From: Bacillota bacterium
GTDB lineage: Bacteria > Bacillota > Clostridia > Lachnospirales > Lachnospiraceae
Assembly (NCBI GenBank): GCA_023439505.1
Contig: JAEXNR010000051.1
Location: 35,739 to 99,738 of the forward strand
DNA length: 64,000 nucleotides
Direction of reading: 5' to 3'
The notes under the pieces are model-generated. The model ran no database searches and had not been told where the DNA came from. It saw only the letters and a list, made by a program, of their open reading frames with translations. Below are positions 1-8,232 of the stretch, piece after piece (positions within the stretch are counted from its first letter, which is position 1; every line of letters starts with the position of its first letter). The translations under genes and the position numbers were made by a program.

Positions 1-1
1 T

Positions 2-2119
2 ACTATTACAGAAAACAAAGCAGTCAGTTATGGCGGCGGAATAACCAATTATGGAGGTTCTTTAACCATCAGCGGTACTGTGGAAAGCAATAAATTCAAT
101 GGGATATCGACACCTGTGAACTCATCCGGGAATAGGACAGTAATCGGAGCAAATACTTCTGAGGTTGGAGCAGGCATCTTTAACGCAGGTACGATGGTAA
201 TGGAAGGCGGTAATATTCAGAATAACAAAGCCGATTCCAAAGGCGGAGCAATCATGAATACAGGGATACTTACCATGTCGGGTGGTTTGATATCAAGGAA
301 TGAAATTGGAAATATGAATTCGGTCACTACTTCCTGCGGCGGAGGAATATATAATGAAGGAAGTTTATCACTGATCGGAGGAACAATGGAAGTGAATAAG
401 GCCAGAAGGGGTGGTGCGATTTATTCCATGATGTCACTGACACTCTCTGGTACGGCATCTATTCCAAGTGGATATGGATCTGAATATGCCAATGATATCT
501 TTATGGGAGAACCCCTTATCATAGGAGCTGATTGGACAGATAGTAAGACAATTTCCATTTCTACGGATTTCTACGGAGAAGATAAAAAGATTGTTGTGCT
601 GCAAAAGAAAAATACGAAACCCATTAGTCAATGGATTAATCTGAAAGACGCACCTTATGGTTATTATCTGAAAGAGGATGGGACTCTGGCCTTTGATGCA
701 AGCAAGAATCTGAAAATATGTTATGTAGATGCCAGGTATGGAAATGATAAGAGTGGACTGGGAAGTATGTCAAGTCCATATCAGACAATTCAAAAGGCGG
801 TAAGCGCCATAGAAACATCTTATATTAAGGGGTATATTTATCTTCAATCGGATATTACAATTCATACACCTCTGATTATTCGAAAAGATATTTCTATATT
901 TACTGACCCCATTCTAAATGATGGCACGGAAAGTGAAATTAAGTGTTCTGATGACTTTCAGCCCTTAACCATTACCGAAGAGAGCAATGGAACGTTAGAA
1001 AAAATTAATATTAATGCCATGATTTGTAACCTGGGAACCCTGAGCTTATTTAATCTGGATAAGTCAGATACAAAGATCCCTGCCATCAGTTTAAATGGTG
1101 CCGGAAAATGTGAAACTATCATTCTGAATGATGGGTTGCTTATGATGTACAATAATTCTCAGCTTAAGGGCTGTAAATCGGCTGCAGTTAAAAATAATCG
1201 TACCTTCCATATGAATGGAGGAAGCATCAGTAAAAACTACGGATATGGAGTATATAATGACGGGTTGTTTCTTATGGATGGAAAAGGCCGGATCACAAAT
1301 AATAAGAATACCGGTGTATATAATAACGCTATATTCCGCCTGACAGACGGAGAGATCAGCTTTAATTCCTCTGAGGATACAGGCGGAATTGCAAATCATG
1401 GAGTCTTTGAGATGAGTGGAGGGATTATCTCAGACAATGATGGAAAATTGTGTGGTGGTATCTATATTGACAAAGACAAGGAAGGCAGATTGAGCGGAGG
1501 AACAATAAAAGAGAATGTTTCTTCCAGAACATTTGGTAAAGGAATTTATTGTGATGCGGGTGCAAAACTGCATTTATCCGGAGATATTATGGTAGAACAG
1601 AAAAATGATATTTGTCTTGTCTACGATCCGGTCAATTTAAAATCATTTGGTATCATTATGGATGGAAAGCTAAAGGATACCAATTCTACCTTTCTCATTA
1701 CAAGAAAAATAGTCAAAGATAATCAGCTCATAGATGATACCACTGCCGGAGATCAATTGTTATATCATGGCAGTAATTATGGTTTTACAAAAGAAGATGC
1801 GATGAAATTCCTATGTGCTACAACCGACAGGAAGCAGAATCTATACTACTGTGTGAATGAGTATGGCAAATTGATTTGCAATATTGAGAATTTTACAGTT
1901 GCTGTTAAAGCTGATAAGATCTACTATGATGGTAATCCCAAAAGTGTATCCTCCGTTAAAGTTACAAATGGTGATATTGAACTACACCAGTATGTTAATT
2001 ATCAGGTGCGATATGAGAATAATATTAAGGCAGGAGATAAGGCAAAAATGATCATAGAAGGTATAAATAATTACACAGGAATGCAGACCTTATATTTTAC
2101 AATATATCCGGTAAATTAG
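2..2119 (+). CDS. Partial repetitive cell-surface protein (beta-helix type), 5' end outside window
   Basis: The reading frame is open from base 2, with no start before the left edge, so this is the C-terminal part (about 705 residues) of a larger protein. A GTG at 80 is in frame but lies inside a continuing repeat and is not a credible start. The sequence is built of short repeats with glycine pairs followed by IYN, ITN or IMN and then a MSGG-type strand, for example GGGIYNEGSLSLIGG. Such repeats are typical of right-handed beta-helix or polymorphic-membrane-protein-like adhesins. A second repeat block follows about residue 220, after a segment with YVDARYGNDKSG. The last 75 residues look like an Ig-like clostridial surface module (YYDGNPKSVSSVKV ... 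GINNYTG). No sortase motif or membrane anchor is visible at the C-terminus, so any anchoring must be N-terminal. The function is inferred to be surface display; the ligand is unknown. Confidence 0.75.
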   Translation, partial: TITENKAVSYGGGITNYGGSLTISGTVESNKFNGISTPVNSSGNRTVIGANTSEVGAGIFNAGTMVMEGGNIQNNKADSKGGAIMNTGILTMSGGLISRNEIGNMNSVTTSCGGGIYNEGSLSLIGGTMEVNKARRGGAIYSMMSLTLSGTASIPSGYGSEYANDIFMGEPLIIGADWTDSKTISISTDFYGEDKKIVVLQKKNTKPISQWINLKDAPYGYYLKEDGTLAFDASKNLKICYVDARYGNDKSGLGSMSSPYQTIQKAVSAIETSYIKGYIYLQSDITIHTPLIIRKDISIFTDPILNDGTESEIKCSDDFQPLTITEESNGTLEKININAMICNLGTLSLFNLDKSDTKIPAISLNGAGKCETIILNDGLLMMYNNSQLKGCKSAAVKNNRTFHMNGGSISKNYGYGVYNDGLFLMDGKGRITNNKNTGVYNNAIFRLTDGEISFNSSEDTGGIANHGVFEMSGGIISDNDGKLCGGIYIDKDKEGRLSGGTIKENVSSRTFGKGIYCDAGAKLHLSGDIMVEQKNDICLVYDPVNLKSFGIIMDGKLKDTNSTFLITRKIVKDNQLIDDTTAGDQLLYHGSNYGFTKEDAMKFLCATTDRKQNLYYCVNEYGKLICNIENFTVAVKADKIYYDGNPKSVSSVKVTNGDIELHQYVNYQVRYENNIKAGDKAKMIIEGINNYTGMQTLYFTIYPVN

Positions 2120-2171
2120 AAGGATAATTATTTGTGATTAAACCGATAAGACGTTTTCCTGTAAGAAATGT

Positions 2172-2214
2172 AAAACACCTTGAACTGTGCGCTGCAGTCC
2201 AAGGTGTTTTCTCT
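2172..2214 (+). terminator. Rho-independent terminator after the surface protein
   Basis: A perfect 10-bp inverted repeat, AAAACACCTT (2172-2181) with AAGGTGTTTT (2201-2210), ends in a T run. It sits 50 bp downstream of the surface-protein stop codon. Confidence 0.8.
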
Positions 2215-2306
2215 GTGCGCCTCTCAGGCGTACTTCAATCGGGTCTCACGATCTAATATTAGGTTTAGGGTAAGAAGCTAACCGGTATAAGCAGTAGGTT
2301 TTAAGA

Positions 2307-2325
2307 TTTGACGGTGGCGGTCAAA
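2307..2325. terminator. Small hairpin just beyond the end of the spore-protein gene
   Basis: TTTGAC (2307-2312) and GTCAAA (2320-2325) form a 6-bp hairpin two bases beyond the stop codon of the minus-strand gene. There is no good T run on the minus strand, so terminator function is uncertain. Confidence 0.3.
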
Positions 2326-2327
2326 AC

Positions 2328-3101
2328 TTATTTTGTCCATTCCGGATTAATAATTGGAGGTGCGGGTTTCATGTTATCGTGAGAGTGAGGAGCTCCGTTA
2401 CACCAGCTGACCTGTTGTTTCTGAAGTAATTTCATGCAGATAAATACAACGGACTTGTCGGTGAATTCCTGGAAGACTTCTTCGTTCGGGAAGCCTTCAA
2501 TCGGTGTTCCGCAATTGTCGATATCGGCATCAAATACAGCCGACCATAAAAGTTCACAATAGACAGGCTCATTAAATATTTCAATATTTGATCTGTCTGC
2601 TTCTCTGATGTTTTTACCCATTCTCTGTTCATCAAAATATCTGGCGACCATTGACGGAAGATTAGGAGTAACCTGCGGATGTTCTCCCTTAAAATCAACT
2701 CTGGTATAAGCCTTGAATGGTACATGAACGGTAGTATCTTTAATGCTTCCGCCGATTGCACTACCTCTTGAACAAGTCTTAACTGCGTATTCAATATTTT
2801 TTCTGATATAACCTTCTATGAATACTTTGTCAGTCGGAGGAATGTATCTGGACTGTGTTAAAAAGACCTGTTTTTCAATTCGTTTGATTTCATATGTGGG
2901 CTCATTTAGCTTGATTTTCGACTCGGAATCTATCTGAATGACGAATTCGGCAAGTACTTTGGGGATTTTATAATCTCCGCCACACCAAGGAAAATTTTCT
3001 GCCCTGGAAAGTGTATCGGCATTTAAAACCGCAGCATCACATTCATTGTGGCAAACATTACAATTGTCAATATTTTTATCATCTTTAAAATTATTATACA
3101 T
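2328..3101 (-). CDS. Putative spore coat/exosporium protein, CsxC/DUF7852-like
   Basis: A 257-residue soluble protein with no signal peptide. The N-terminus carries a CNVCHNEC cysteine pair motif (about residues 14-21). The core contains the pattern PKVLAEFVIQIDSESKI ... IKRIEKQVFLTQSRYIP ... FIEGYIRKNIEYA followed by a CSRG segment. This order is familiar from clostridial spore-surface proteins annotated as CsxC or DUF7852; I recognise the pattern but cannot run a profile. The start ATG at 3101 has a strong GGAGG 8 bases upstream. The gene is flanked by its own hairpin and a long leader with a sporulation-sigma-like box, and is not part of an operon. The biochemical role is unknown; a structural spore-coat role is inferred from family resemblance. 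Confidence 0.6.
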   Translation of the reverse strand: MYNNFKDDKNIDNCNVCHNECDAAVLNADTLSRAENFPWCGGDYKIPKVLAEFVIQIDSESKIKLNEPTYEIKRIEKQVFLTQSRYIPPTDKVFIEGYIRKNIEYAVKTCSRGSAIGGSIKDTTVHVPFKAYTRVDFKGEHPQVTPNLPSMVARYFDEQRMGKNIREADRSNIEIFNEPVYCELLWSAVFDADIDNCGTPIEGFPNEEVFQEFTDKSVVFICMKLLQKQQVSWCNGAPHSHDNMKPAPPIINPEWTK

Positions 3102-3186
3102 ATTTTTTCCTCCTTCAATTTATGGCATTCCCAATATTCTCTTGGTGGCCTAATATATATTATTCGTTCTGATACAAAATGTGACA

Positions 3187-3215
3187 GTATATGAGCTGAT
3201 AATATTTATAACACC
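3187..3215 (-). promoter_or_regulatory. Possible sporulation (SigE/SigK-like) promoter for the spore-protein gene
   Basis: On the minus strand CATATACT (3187-3194) resembles the -10 element of mother-cell sigma factors, with an ATA triplet about 14 bases upstream at a plausible -35 place. It lies about 86 bp upstream of the start codon. The motif is short and the region AT-rich, so this is a weak call. Confidence 0.3.
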
Positions 3216-3273
3216 AAAAAACGTCAGAATTCGCTTTAAAAGGAGAATTATTGAAATAGAGGAACGGAGCAGG

Positions 3274-3621
3274 CTAAAGGCGAGCTTTTTTTGAATTATC
3301 TTTCAAAATATGATTCAATATTGTGATGATGAAAGCAGCAAGCAGTGAATTAAGAAATCCCCCCATTGTGATTTGTGGGACGAAATGATCTGCCAGCATA
3401 ATGGTCCAGGAATTAATCACCAGGCCAAATAAGCCAAGTGTTATGATACTGATCGGTAAGGTAATGAGTAAAAGCAGGGGTTTAAGCAGGATATTAACGA
3501 GTAGAAGCACCAATCCCATAACAAACAGAGAGGAAATAGCTTCAATCACCACGGTATCAATCACCTTGGATAATAGATAAATTGTTATAATTATGGATAA
3601 ATATTTTGATATAAGTCTCAC
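3274..3621 (-). CDS. YvlD-type small membrane protein (phage holin 4 family)
   Basis: A 115-residue protein with four predicted membrane segments (about residues 5-25, 30-50, 53-75 and 86-106). It has the family signature of adjacent helices, LLLVNILLKPLLLLITLPI then LGLFGLVINSW, as in Bacillus YvlD and PF04020-type proteins. These are not phage lysis genes despite the family name and usually accompany envelope-stress operons. The start is a GTG with TGGAGG seven bases upstream. It is the last gene of the four-gene minus-strand operon headed by the DUF2089 gene, 25 bp after the preceding stop. Its molecular role is not established; membrane-stress protection is inferred from the family's usual neighbours. 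Confidence 0.8.
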   Translation of the reverse strand: MRLISKYLSIIITIYLLSKVIDTVVIEAISSLFVMGLVLLLVNILLKPLLLLITLPISIITLGLFGLVINSWTIMLADHFVPQITMGGFLNSLLAAFIITILNHILKDNSKKARL

Positions 3622-3646
3622 GGTTTTGCCTCCATATGGTTTGTGC

Positions 3647-3952
3647 TTACAGCACTCTGATCGTGATGGTCACTTTGTCAGTACGGATACCGACGAGTTC
3701 ATAGGGACCGGAATCCGTAACAGAATCAAATAATCTCATTAACGCTTGAATCAGGTTTCTTAAAGCAGGAACAGAAATAACGGAAGGCGAGGAAGTGGAT
3801 TTCTTTGGATGAACTATACTGATGAGCAGGAGCAGGTCAAGAAAACAATCCATGATTTCCTGAATTACAAAGATAGGAATGGGAAATCCTATCAGTTTGC
3901 GATCTGTCAACTGTAACCTGATCCATAACAGAGGAAAATGTTTAATCCACAT
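3647..3952 (-). CDS. Small hypothetical protein in the DUF2089 operon
   Basis: A 101-residue protein whose N-terminal two thirds are hydrophobic (WIKHFPLLWIRLQL, then PIPIFVIQEIMDCFLDLLLLI) and whose C-terminus is a short beta-rich tail ending in DKVTITIRVL. The start chosen is the ATG at 3952 because AAGGTG lies 7 bases upstream. An ATG two codons earlier sits almost on top of that ribosome binding site. The start overlaps the stop codon of the preceding SHOCT gene (ATGTGGATTAA), implying translational coupling. I do not recognise a named family. Membership of the operon suggests it acts with the SHOCT and YvlD-like proteins at the membrane. Confidence 0.6.
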   Translation of the reverse strand: MWIKHFPLLWIRLQLTDRKLIGFPIPIFVIQEIMDCFLDLLLLISIVHPKKSTSSPSVISVPALRNLIQALMRLFDSVTDSGPYELVGIRTDKVTITIRVL

Positions 3953-4385
3953 ATACATGCACCTTAATCATTGCTTTGTGACCTTCATCCCATGCCTCAA
4001 CCTCTACGATATTTGGATCGTCCAGGGTTCCGTTAATGATTTCTTCAATGATACTTGCATAATTGATATTTGTAATATCAATCCCTTTTGCTTCTATTTC
4101 TCTTCTGGCATCAGCGGGTACGAAAGATGTCATCTTATCTGCTATTTCTCCAATGGTTGTCAAAAGACGAAGAGGAACATTAACATTTACATTCACTGAT
4201 TGATCGTTGGAAGTTACTCTCACTTTTAGAAACTTATAATTGTTTCTGAACTTCACCGGACTGGTTTGCAGCGGGATATTTTCTTCCACTCTGGACAAAT
4301 TCAGTGCTTCTAATAAATCCATGCCCTCTGATGCTGAGATCTGTCCTTTTTCAACCATTTCTAAAATTTTCAATTGTTCGCTCAT
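3942..4385 (-). CDS. SHOCT-like domain protein of the YvlB-type operon
   Basis: 147 residues. The first 30 (EQLKILEMVEKGQISASEGMDLLEAL) form a SHOCT-like helical module found in regulators and chaperone-like proteins of envelope-stress operons. The remainder alternates beta strands (KVRVTS, VNVNVNVPLRLL) and ends in acidic and charged strands. The frame extends upstream, but ATG 4385 is chosen because GGAGGG sits 6 bases before it and the SHOCT motif starts right there. It follows the DUF2089 gene by about 80 bp. The DUF2089 protein ends in a similar helical motif (ILELLSKGEISAKEATERI), so the two proteins may interact through paired SHOCT-like helices. That is inference. Confidence 0.75.
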   Translation of the reverse strand: MSEQLKILEMVEKGQISASEGMDLLEALNLSRVEENIPLQTSPVKFRNNYKFLKVRVTSNDQSVNVNVNVPLRLLTTIGEIADKMTSFVPADARREIEAKGIDITNINYASIIEEIINGTLDDPNIVEVEAWDEGHKAMIKVHVYVD

Positions 4386-4467
4386 AAGAACCCTCCATCC
4401 GCCGCTTAAGCGGCACAATATTATGAAACACTTTCTGAAAACATATACCCGTACTCCCCCATGGGGA

Positions 4468-4857
4468 TTACAGGCTTTTAATCCGTTCTGTAGCTTCTTT
4501 TGCCGAAATTTCTCCCTTTGAAAGCAGTTCAAGAATTTCGTTCTTTGCGGATTCTTTCTGCTCTTTTTCTTTCACAGAATCTTTTGAGATAACCTCAAAT
4601 CCCAACCCCTTGATCACCGTATCAAGTTTGCTGCGTACGGTAGGATAGGAAATACCCATTTCTTTTTCGACGTCCTTAATATTTCCCCTGCATTTGATAA
4701 ATACCTTTACGAAGTTAAGATCGTCTTCCGGGAGACGGCAGAATTCGCAGGGCTGAAAATTTCCTTCGATTGCGGTGGAACATTTCGGGCAGCCGAGCTT
4801 TGTAATAATAAGTTTTTCTCCGCAAACGGGACACATGCCCGGTGCTTTGTATTTCAT
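4468..4857 (-). CDS. DUF2089 transcriptional regulator (zinc ribbon plus HTH plus SHOCT-like tail)
   Basis: 129 residues. The N-terminus contains a zinc ribbon built from CPVC, CPKC and CEFC pairs (about residues 9-39). A helix-turn-helix region follows (GNIKDVEKEMGISYPTVRSKLDTVI, about 55-80), then a charged linker and a C-terminal SHOCT-like helix pair. This is the standard DUF2089 arrangement. DUF2089 proteins head operons with DUF4097/YvlB and YvlD-like genes and probably autoregulate them. ATG 4857 is preferred over upstream TTG/GTG codons because of the position of the AGGTTGG-like element. The promoter and an overlapping 8-bp-arm inverted repeat lie directly upstream. Confidence 0.85.
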   Translation of the reverse strand: MKYKAPGMCPVCGEKLIITKLGCPKCSTAIEGNFQPCEFCRLPEDDLNFVKVFIKCRGNIKDVEKEMGISYPTVRSKLDTVIKGLGFEVISKDSVKEKEQKESAKNEILELLSKGEISAKEATERIKSL

Positions 4858-4874
4858 ATTTTTCACCAACCTGT

Positions 4875-4897
4875 TATATTATGATAGTTATAATATA
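4875..4897. promoter_or_regulatory. Operator-like inverted repeat over the DUF2089 operon -10 box
   Basis: TATATTAT (4875-4882) and ATAATATA (4890-4897) are a perfect 8-bp inverted repeat with a 7-base centre. It covers the -10 element and likely start point of the DUF2089 promoter. It is a natural candidate for autoregulation, but the AT richness lowers certainty. Confidence 0.4.
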
Positions 4898-4920
4898 TCG
4901 CTATTACTTAAATATGTCAA
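4892..4920 (-). promoter_or_regulatory. Sigma-A promoter of the DUF2089 operon
   Basis: On the minus strand TTGACA (4915-4920) and TATATT (4892-4897) are separated by exactly 17 bases. The -35 is consensus. The start codon is about 35 bp downstream of the -10. Confidence 0.8.
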
Positions 4921-5074
4921 TAATAAAATTAATAATATTAATATAAACATTAATAATATTAATTATTGAATTTATTATATTGATTGAGATGTTTGATTTG
5001 ATACGGACTTGCAACGAATCCTGTCGTGATTAACAATGCCCAATATTTGTCGAATAATAAAAATATTCCTCATC
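4921..5074. other. AT-rich intergenic spacer between divergent transcription units
   Basis: Between the two divergent promoters lies an almost purely A/T stretch (4920-4980) with repeated TTAATAATATTAAT-like segments, then ordinary spacer. No gene is seen. The repeats could bind a nucleoid protein or simply reflect composition. Confidence 0.4.
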
Positions 5075-5103
5075 TTCCAAATTATGATTCATTATGATAC
5101 AAT
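5075..5103 (+). promoter_or_regulatory. Promoter of the aminotransferase gene
   Basis: TTCCAA (5075-5080), a 17-base spacer and TACAAT (5098-5103) preceded by TGA give an extended -10 promoter about 80 bp upstream of the start codon. Confidence 0.65.
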
Positions 5104-5181
5104 ACAGATGTATTTTACAGAGGATTTTTGGCATAAATGTCAAAAAGGCAAGATGAATTGCCGGGGTTAGGAGAGAAGCAT

Positions 5182-6354
5182 ATGCAATTTTCAAAGAGAA
5201 TGGATCAATTTGGAGACAGTATATTTGCCAAATTGCTGGAGATAAAACATAGGAAAGTAGAAAATGGGGAACCTGTGATTGATTTAAGTATCGGTACACC
5301 CAATATTCCACCGTCCAAACATATTATGGATGCACTTTGTGCTGCAGCTGCGGATGAGAGAAATTATGTCTATGCCATTAACGATCAGAATGCTTTGCTG
5401 GATGCAGTCAGCTATTGGTATAAAAAGAGATATAATGTGGAACTGAATCCGAAAACAGAAATATGTTCCCTGTTAGGTTCCCAGGAGGGATTTGCACATG
5501 TTGCCATGACGTTAGTGAATGAAGACGATCTGGTACTGGTACCGGATCCCTGTTATCCCATCTTTGCAGACGGACCGAAGATGGTTGGTGCAAATTTATA
5601 CTATATGCCACAGAAGGAAGAAAACAATTATCTCATTCAATTATCGGATATTCCGCAAGAGATTGCTAACCGGGCGAAGCTGATGATTGTTTCCTATCCG
5701 AATAATCCCACTGCGGTAATGGCGCCGGATTGTTTCTATCATGAACTGATTGCGTTTGCCAGAAAATATGATATTGTAGTACTTTATGATAACGCATACA
5801 GCGAGCTGGTATTTGATAATAAAAGGTGTGAGAGTTTTCTGTCCTATCCGGGAGCCAGAGAAGTAGGGGTAGAATTTAATTCTCTTTCTAAAACCTATGG
5901 ACTTGCCGGTGCAAGAATCGGTTTTTGCCTGGGGAATCACGAAATTGTGGCGAAGTTAAAGATGGTGAAATCCAACCTTGATTATGGAATGTTTATTCCT
6001 ATCCAAAAAGCTGCCATTGCAGCTGTTACCGGAAATCAAAACTGTGTGAAAGAAACCAGAAATGCCTATGAGATTCGTAGAAATGTTCTTTGCAACGGAT
6101 TAAACGCAATTGGATGGAAGGTTGACAAATCGGAAGCAACCATGTTTGTATGGGCGAAAATTCCAAAAGGGTATTCAGATTGTGCATCATTTGCCATGGA
6201 ATTGGTGGAACGTGCCGGAGTTCTTGTAACACCGGGCAGTGCATTCGGACCGTCTGGAGAAGGATTTGTAAGAATTGCTCTGGTTCAGGGAGAAGAGACT
6301 CTAAACCGCGCGGTGAATGCAATTAAGGAAAGCAAAATTTTAATCAGGGAGTAA
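5182..6354 (+). CDS. Class I/II PLP-dependent aminotransferase
   Basis: 390 residues from ATG 5182, which has AGGAG ending eight bases upstream; an ATG at 5137 lacks a ribosome binding site. Fold-type I aminotransferase: glycine-rich LLGSQEG near residue 98, YPNNPT near 180, and SLSKTYGLAGARIG near 232 containing the PLP-binding lysine. C-terminal residues GFVRIALV include the substrate-carboxylate arginine. The overall sequence is closest in feel to LL-diaminopimelate/aspartate aminotransferases of the COG0436 group. Exact substrate cannot be assigned, so no symbol is given. It is transcribed alone, with its own promoter and a downstream minisatellite plus terminator. Confidence 0.85.
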   Translation: MQFSKRMDQFGDSIFAKLLEIKHRKVENGEPVIDLSIGTPNIPPSKHIMDALCAAAADERNYVYAINDQNALLDAVSYWYKKRYNVELNPKTEICSLLGSQEGFAHVAMTLVNEDDLVLVPDPCYPIFADGPKMVGANLYYMPQKEENNYLIQLSDIPQEIANRAKLMIVSYPNNPTAVMAPDCFYHELIAFARKYDIVVLYDNAYSELVFDNKRCESFLSYPGAREVGVEFNSLSKTYGLAGARIGFCLGNHEIVAKLKMVKSNLDYGMFIPIQKAAIAAVTGNQNCVKETRNAYEIRRNVLCNGLNAIGWKVDKSEATMFVWAKIPKGYSDCASFAMELVERAGVLVTPGSAFGPSGEGFVRIALVQGEETLNRAVNAIKESKILIRE

Positions 6355-6365
6355 TGAAGTACTGA

Positions 6366-6510
6366 GAAACAGGATAGATAAGAACAGGATAGATAAGAAC
6401 AGGATAGATAGGAGCAGGATAATTAAGAAACAGGATAGATAAGAACAGAATTGATAGGAGCAGGATAATTAAGAAACAGGATAGACAGGAACAGAATATT
6501 AGAATAGGAC
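6366..6510 (+). repeat. 15-bp tandem minisatellite, about 9 imperfect copies
   Basis: Starting with AACAGGATAGATAAG (6368-6382), the unit is repeated three times almost perfectly. It then alternates with degenerate versions such as AGCAGGATAATTAAG and AACAGAATTGATAGG up to about 6510. It lies between the aminotransferase stop codon and its terminator, so it would be transcribed in the 3' untranslated region. No gene is encoded. Confidence 0.85.
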
Positions 6511-6532
6511 AATTGGAAAAAGAAATGAGTAT

Positions 6533-6569
6533 GGTCTTAACGGAATAAGTTCTCTGGGAAGACCTTTTT
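6533..6569 (+). terminator. Rho-independent terminator of the aminotransferase unit
   Basis: GGTCTT (6533-6538) pairs with AAGACC (6559-6564), followed by TTTTT. Further outer pairing (AGAAAT with ATTTCT) is possible. Confidence 0.65.
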
Positions 6570-6709
6570 CTATTTCTGTGGAACACTATAATACGCATGA
6601 TCCGAAGGATCCTGCACATAATAGTCAGGAAACAGGATAATTTTTCAAATATACAGTCAAACATCTTTATTTGATCATAACAAAAGGAAGATTCTGAAGG
6701 AGGACCGTT

Positions 6710-8191
6710 ATGGGGTTTCGACAAAAGCATGGGTACCTGATCATTGGTATGGTGCTGCTGTTGTTTGTTACAGCATGTTCCGCTCATCCGGGTGAAAAAA
6801 ATGAATTACCTGAGAATGAGGTGAATTTACAAGGCACCGGTTTTCAAAATCTTGAATTGCCTGACCATTACAATATCCGGCAATTTGAGGGTTTGACATT
6901 GAATTTTATTGTTGAGAATAATTTGTATGCGAATATCCTGACCCATGAAAGTGAGGAATTTTCAGAGATCACCGGTATCAACATCAACATAAAGGCGGTT
7001 GATTTTGATACGTTGATACAGAAGGTGAATTTGGATTTTATTACACAGTCAGGGAAATACCAGATCATATATGTGGATCCCTATCAAACCTTAAACCGGT
7101 TTTATGATTGTCTTGAAATTCTGGATCCCTATAATAAGGCGAAGGATCAGCCTCATATTATTGGTTTTCTTGATGACTTTATAGACTTTCAGACAGAAGT
7201 ATGTTCTTATTTTATGAACAAAAATCAGGCCTATACGATTCCTTTTGACAGTACCACGATGATCCTTTATTATCGCAAGGATATTATTGATCAATATAAG
7301 AATGCGTTTCAACAGGATATGGGATATGATCCCACCCCCGGTACGAAAGATTTTACCTGGGAAAGATATTGTGAGGTTGCCAAATGGATTAACGAGAATG
7401 TCCCCAATGAGGAAGTCATGTATGGAAGCGGGGTAATGGCACAGGAGCATAATTCCATCTTTTGTGAATTTTCCAATATTTTGGATGCTTATGGCGGCGA
7501 TTATTTTCAGGACAAGAATATAGACACTTTGGGCACAAGGGATTATCAACTGGTCAATGCCCTGGATGAAAATTTTATTCAGGCTCTGGATATGTATAAA
7601 AAGGTGGTGGATGTATCTGCTCCGGAAAGTGTAAACTGGAATTGGACGGACGCGGCCACAGCTTTTCGGAACGGGGAGATTGCCATGATGGCCAATTGGG
7701 ATGAGAATTATACCTATGTGGAAGATAAGATTTTATCCAAGGTGGCCGGTAAGGTAGGATATGCGATCTTACCCTATGGGGATACGAAAAGCGGCAATAT
7801 CTATGGCGGTTCCGGAATCGGAATTAATAAATATGCTTCCGAGAAGGAGAAAAAAGCAGCATGGCTTTATATCGTCTGGGCTACCTCGAAGGAGATGCAG
7901 TTAAAGGTATTGCTGCATCCGGAAGGAGGGAGCTTACCCACCAGAAAATCTGTATATGACCAGTTGTCCATAGATAGGAATGATCTTAATTCCACTACAA
8001 ATTCAGATTTTTTACTTAAGCATATGAAAGCAGTTTTAATGGCCTGGGATCCGGACAATCTTTATCTAAGACCAAAGATTTCTAACTTTTATGATGTGGA
8101 GAAGGTTTTGACTCATCATTTGCACCAAATGATTGCGAACAACCTGGATAGTCATACGGTCAGTGTACAGATTGATATGGATCTGAAGTAG
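6710..8191 (+). CDS. Family 1 extracellular solute-binding lipoprotein, probable sensor partner
   Basis: 493 residues. An N-terminal signal peptide ends in the lipobox LFVTAC with lipidated Cys about residue 23. The mature part resembles carbohydrate-binding proteins of ABC importers (SBP family 1): FIVENNLYANIL strand, YYRKDIIDQYKNAF and GGSGIGINKYASEKEKKAAW near the C-terminus. GGAGGA lies just before ATG 6710. No permease genes of the matching MalF/MalG class are present. Instead the gene is followed 41 bp later by a sensor kinase and then a response regulator. The downstream ABC importer has its own, different binding protein. A role in ligand sensing, in the manner of XylFII with LytS in clostridia, is therefore inferred. 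The substrate is unknown but probably a sugar. Confidence 0.8.
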   Translation: MGFRQKHGYLIIGMVLLLFVTACSAHPGEKNELPENEVNLQGTGFQNLELPDHYNIRQFEGLTLNFIVENNLYANILTHESEEFSEITGININIKAVDFDTLIQKVNLDFITQSGKYQIIYVDPYQTLNRFYDCLEILDPYNKAKDQPHIIGFLDDFIDFQTEVCSYFMNKNQAYTIPFDSTTMILYYRKDIIDQYKNAFQQDMGYDPTPGTKDFTWERYCEVAKWINENVPNEEVMYGSGVMAQEHNSIFCEFSNILDAYGGDYFQDKNIDTLGTRDYQLVNALDENFIQALDMYKKVVDVSAPESVNWNWTDAATAFRNGEIAMMANWDENYTYVEDKILSKVAGKVGYAILPYGDTKSGNIYGGSGIGINKYASEKEKKAAWLYIVWATSKEMQLKVLLHPEGGSLPTRKSVYDQLSIDRNDLNSTTNSDFLLKHMKAVLMAWDPDNLYLRPKISNFYDVEKVLTHHLHQMIANNLDSHTVSVQIDMDLK

Positions 8192-8232
8192 TACGGTGCA
8201 ATGTTACGAAGTCAGGAGGAACGTGGATAGCA

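Noticed and set aside
3274..3621. Phage holin from a prophage remnant
   Set aside because: The YvlD-type family is called phage holin in databases, but here it is in a DUF2089 envelope operon and no other phage genes are near.
6344..6787. Minus-strand reading frame with repeated LIYPV/LSILF segments
   Set aside because: It is the antisense of the 15-bp minisatellite and the start of the solute-binding gene. The repetitive hydrophobic sequence follows directly from the DNA repeat.
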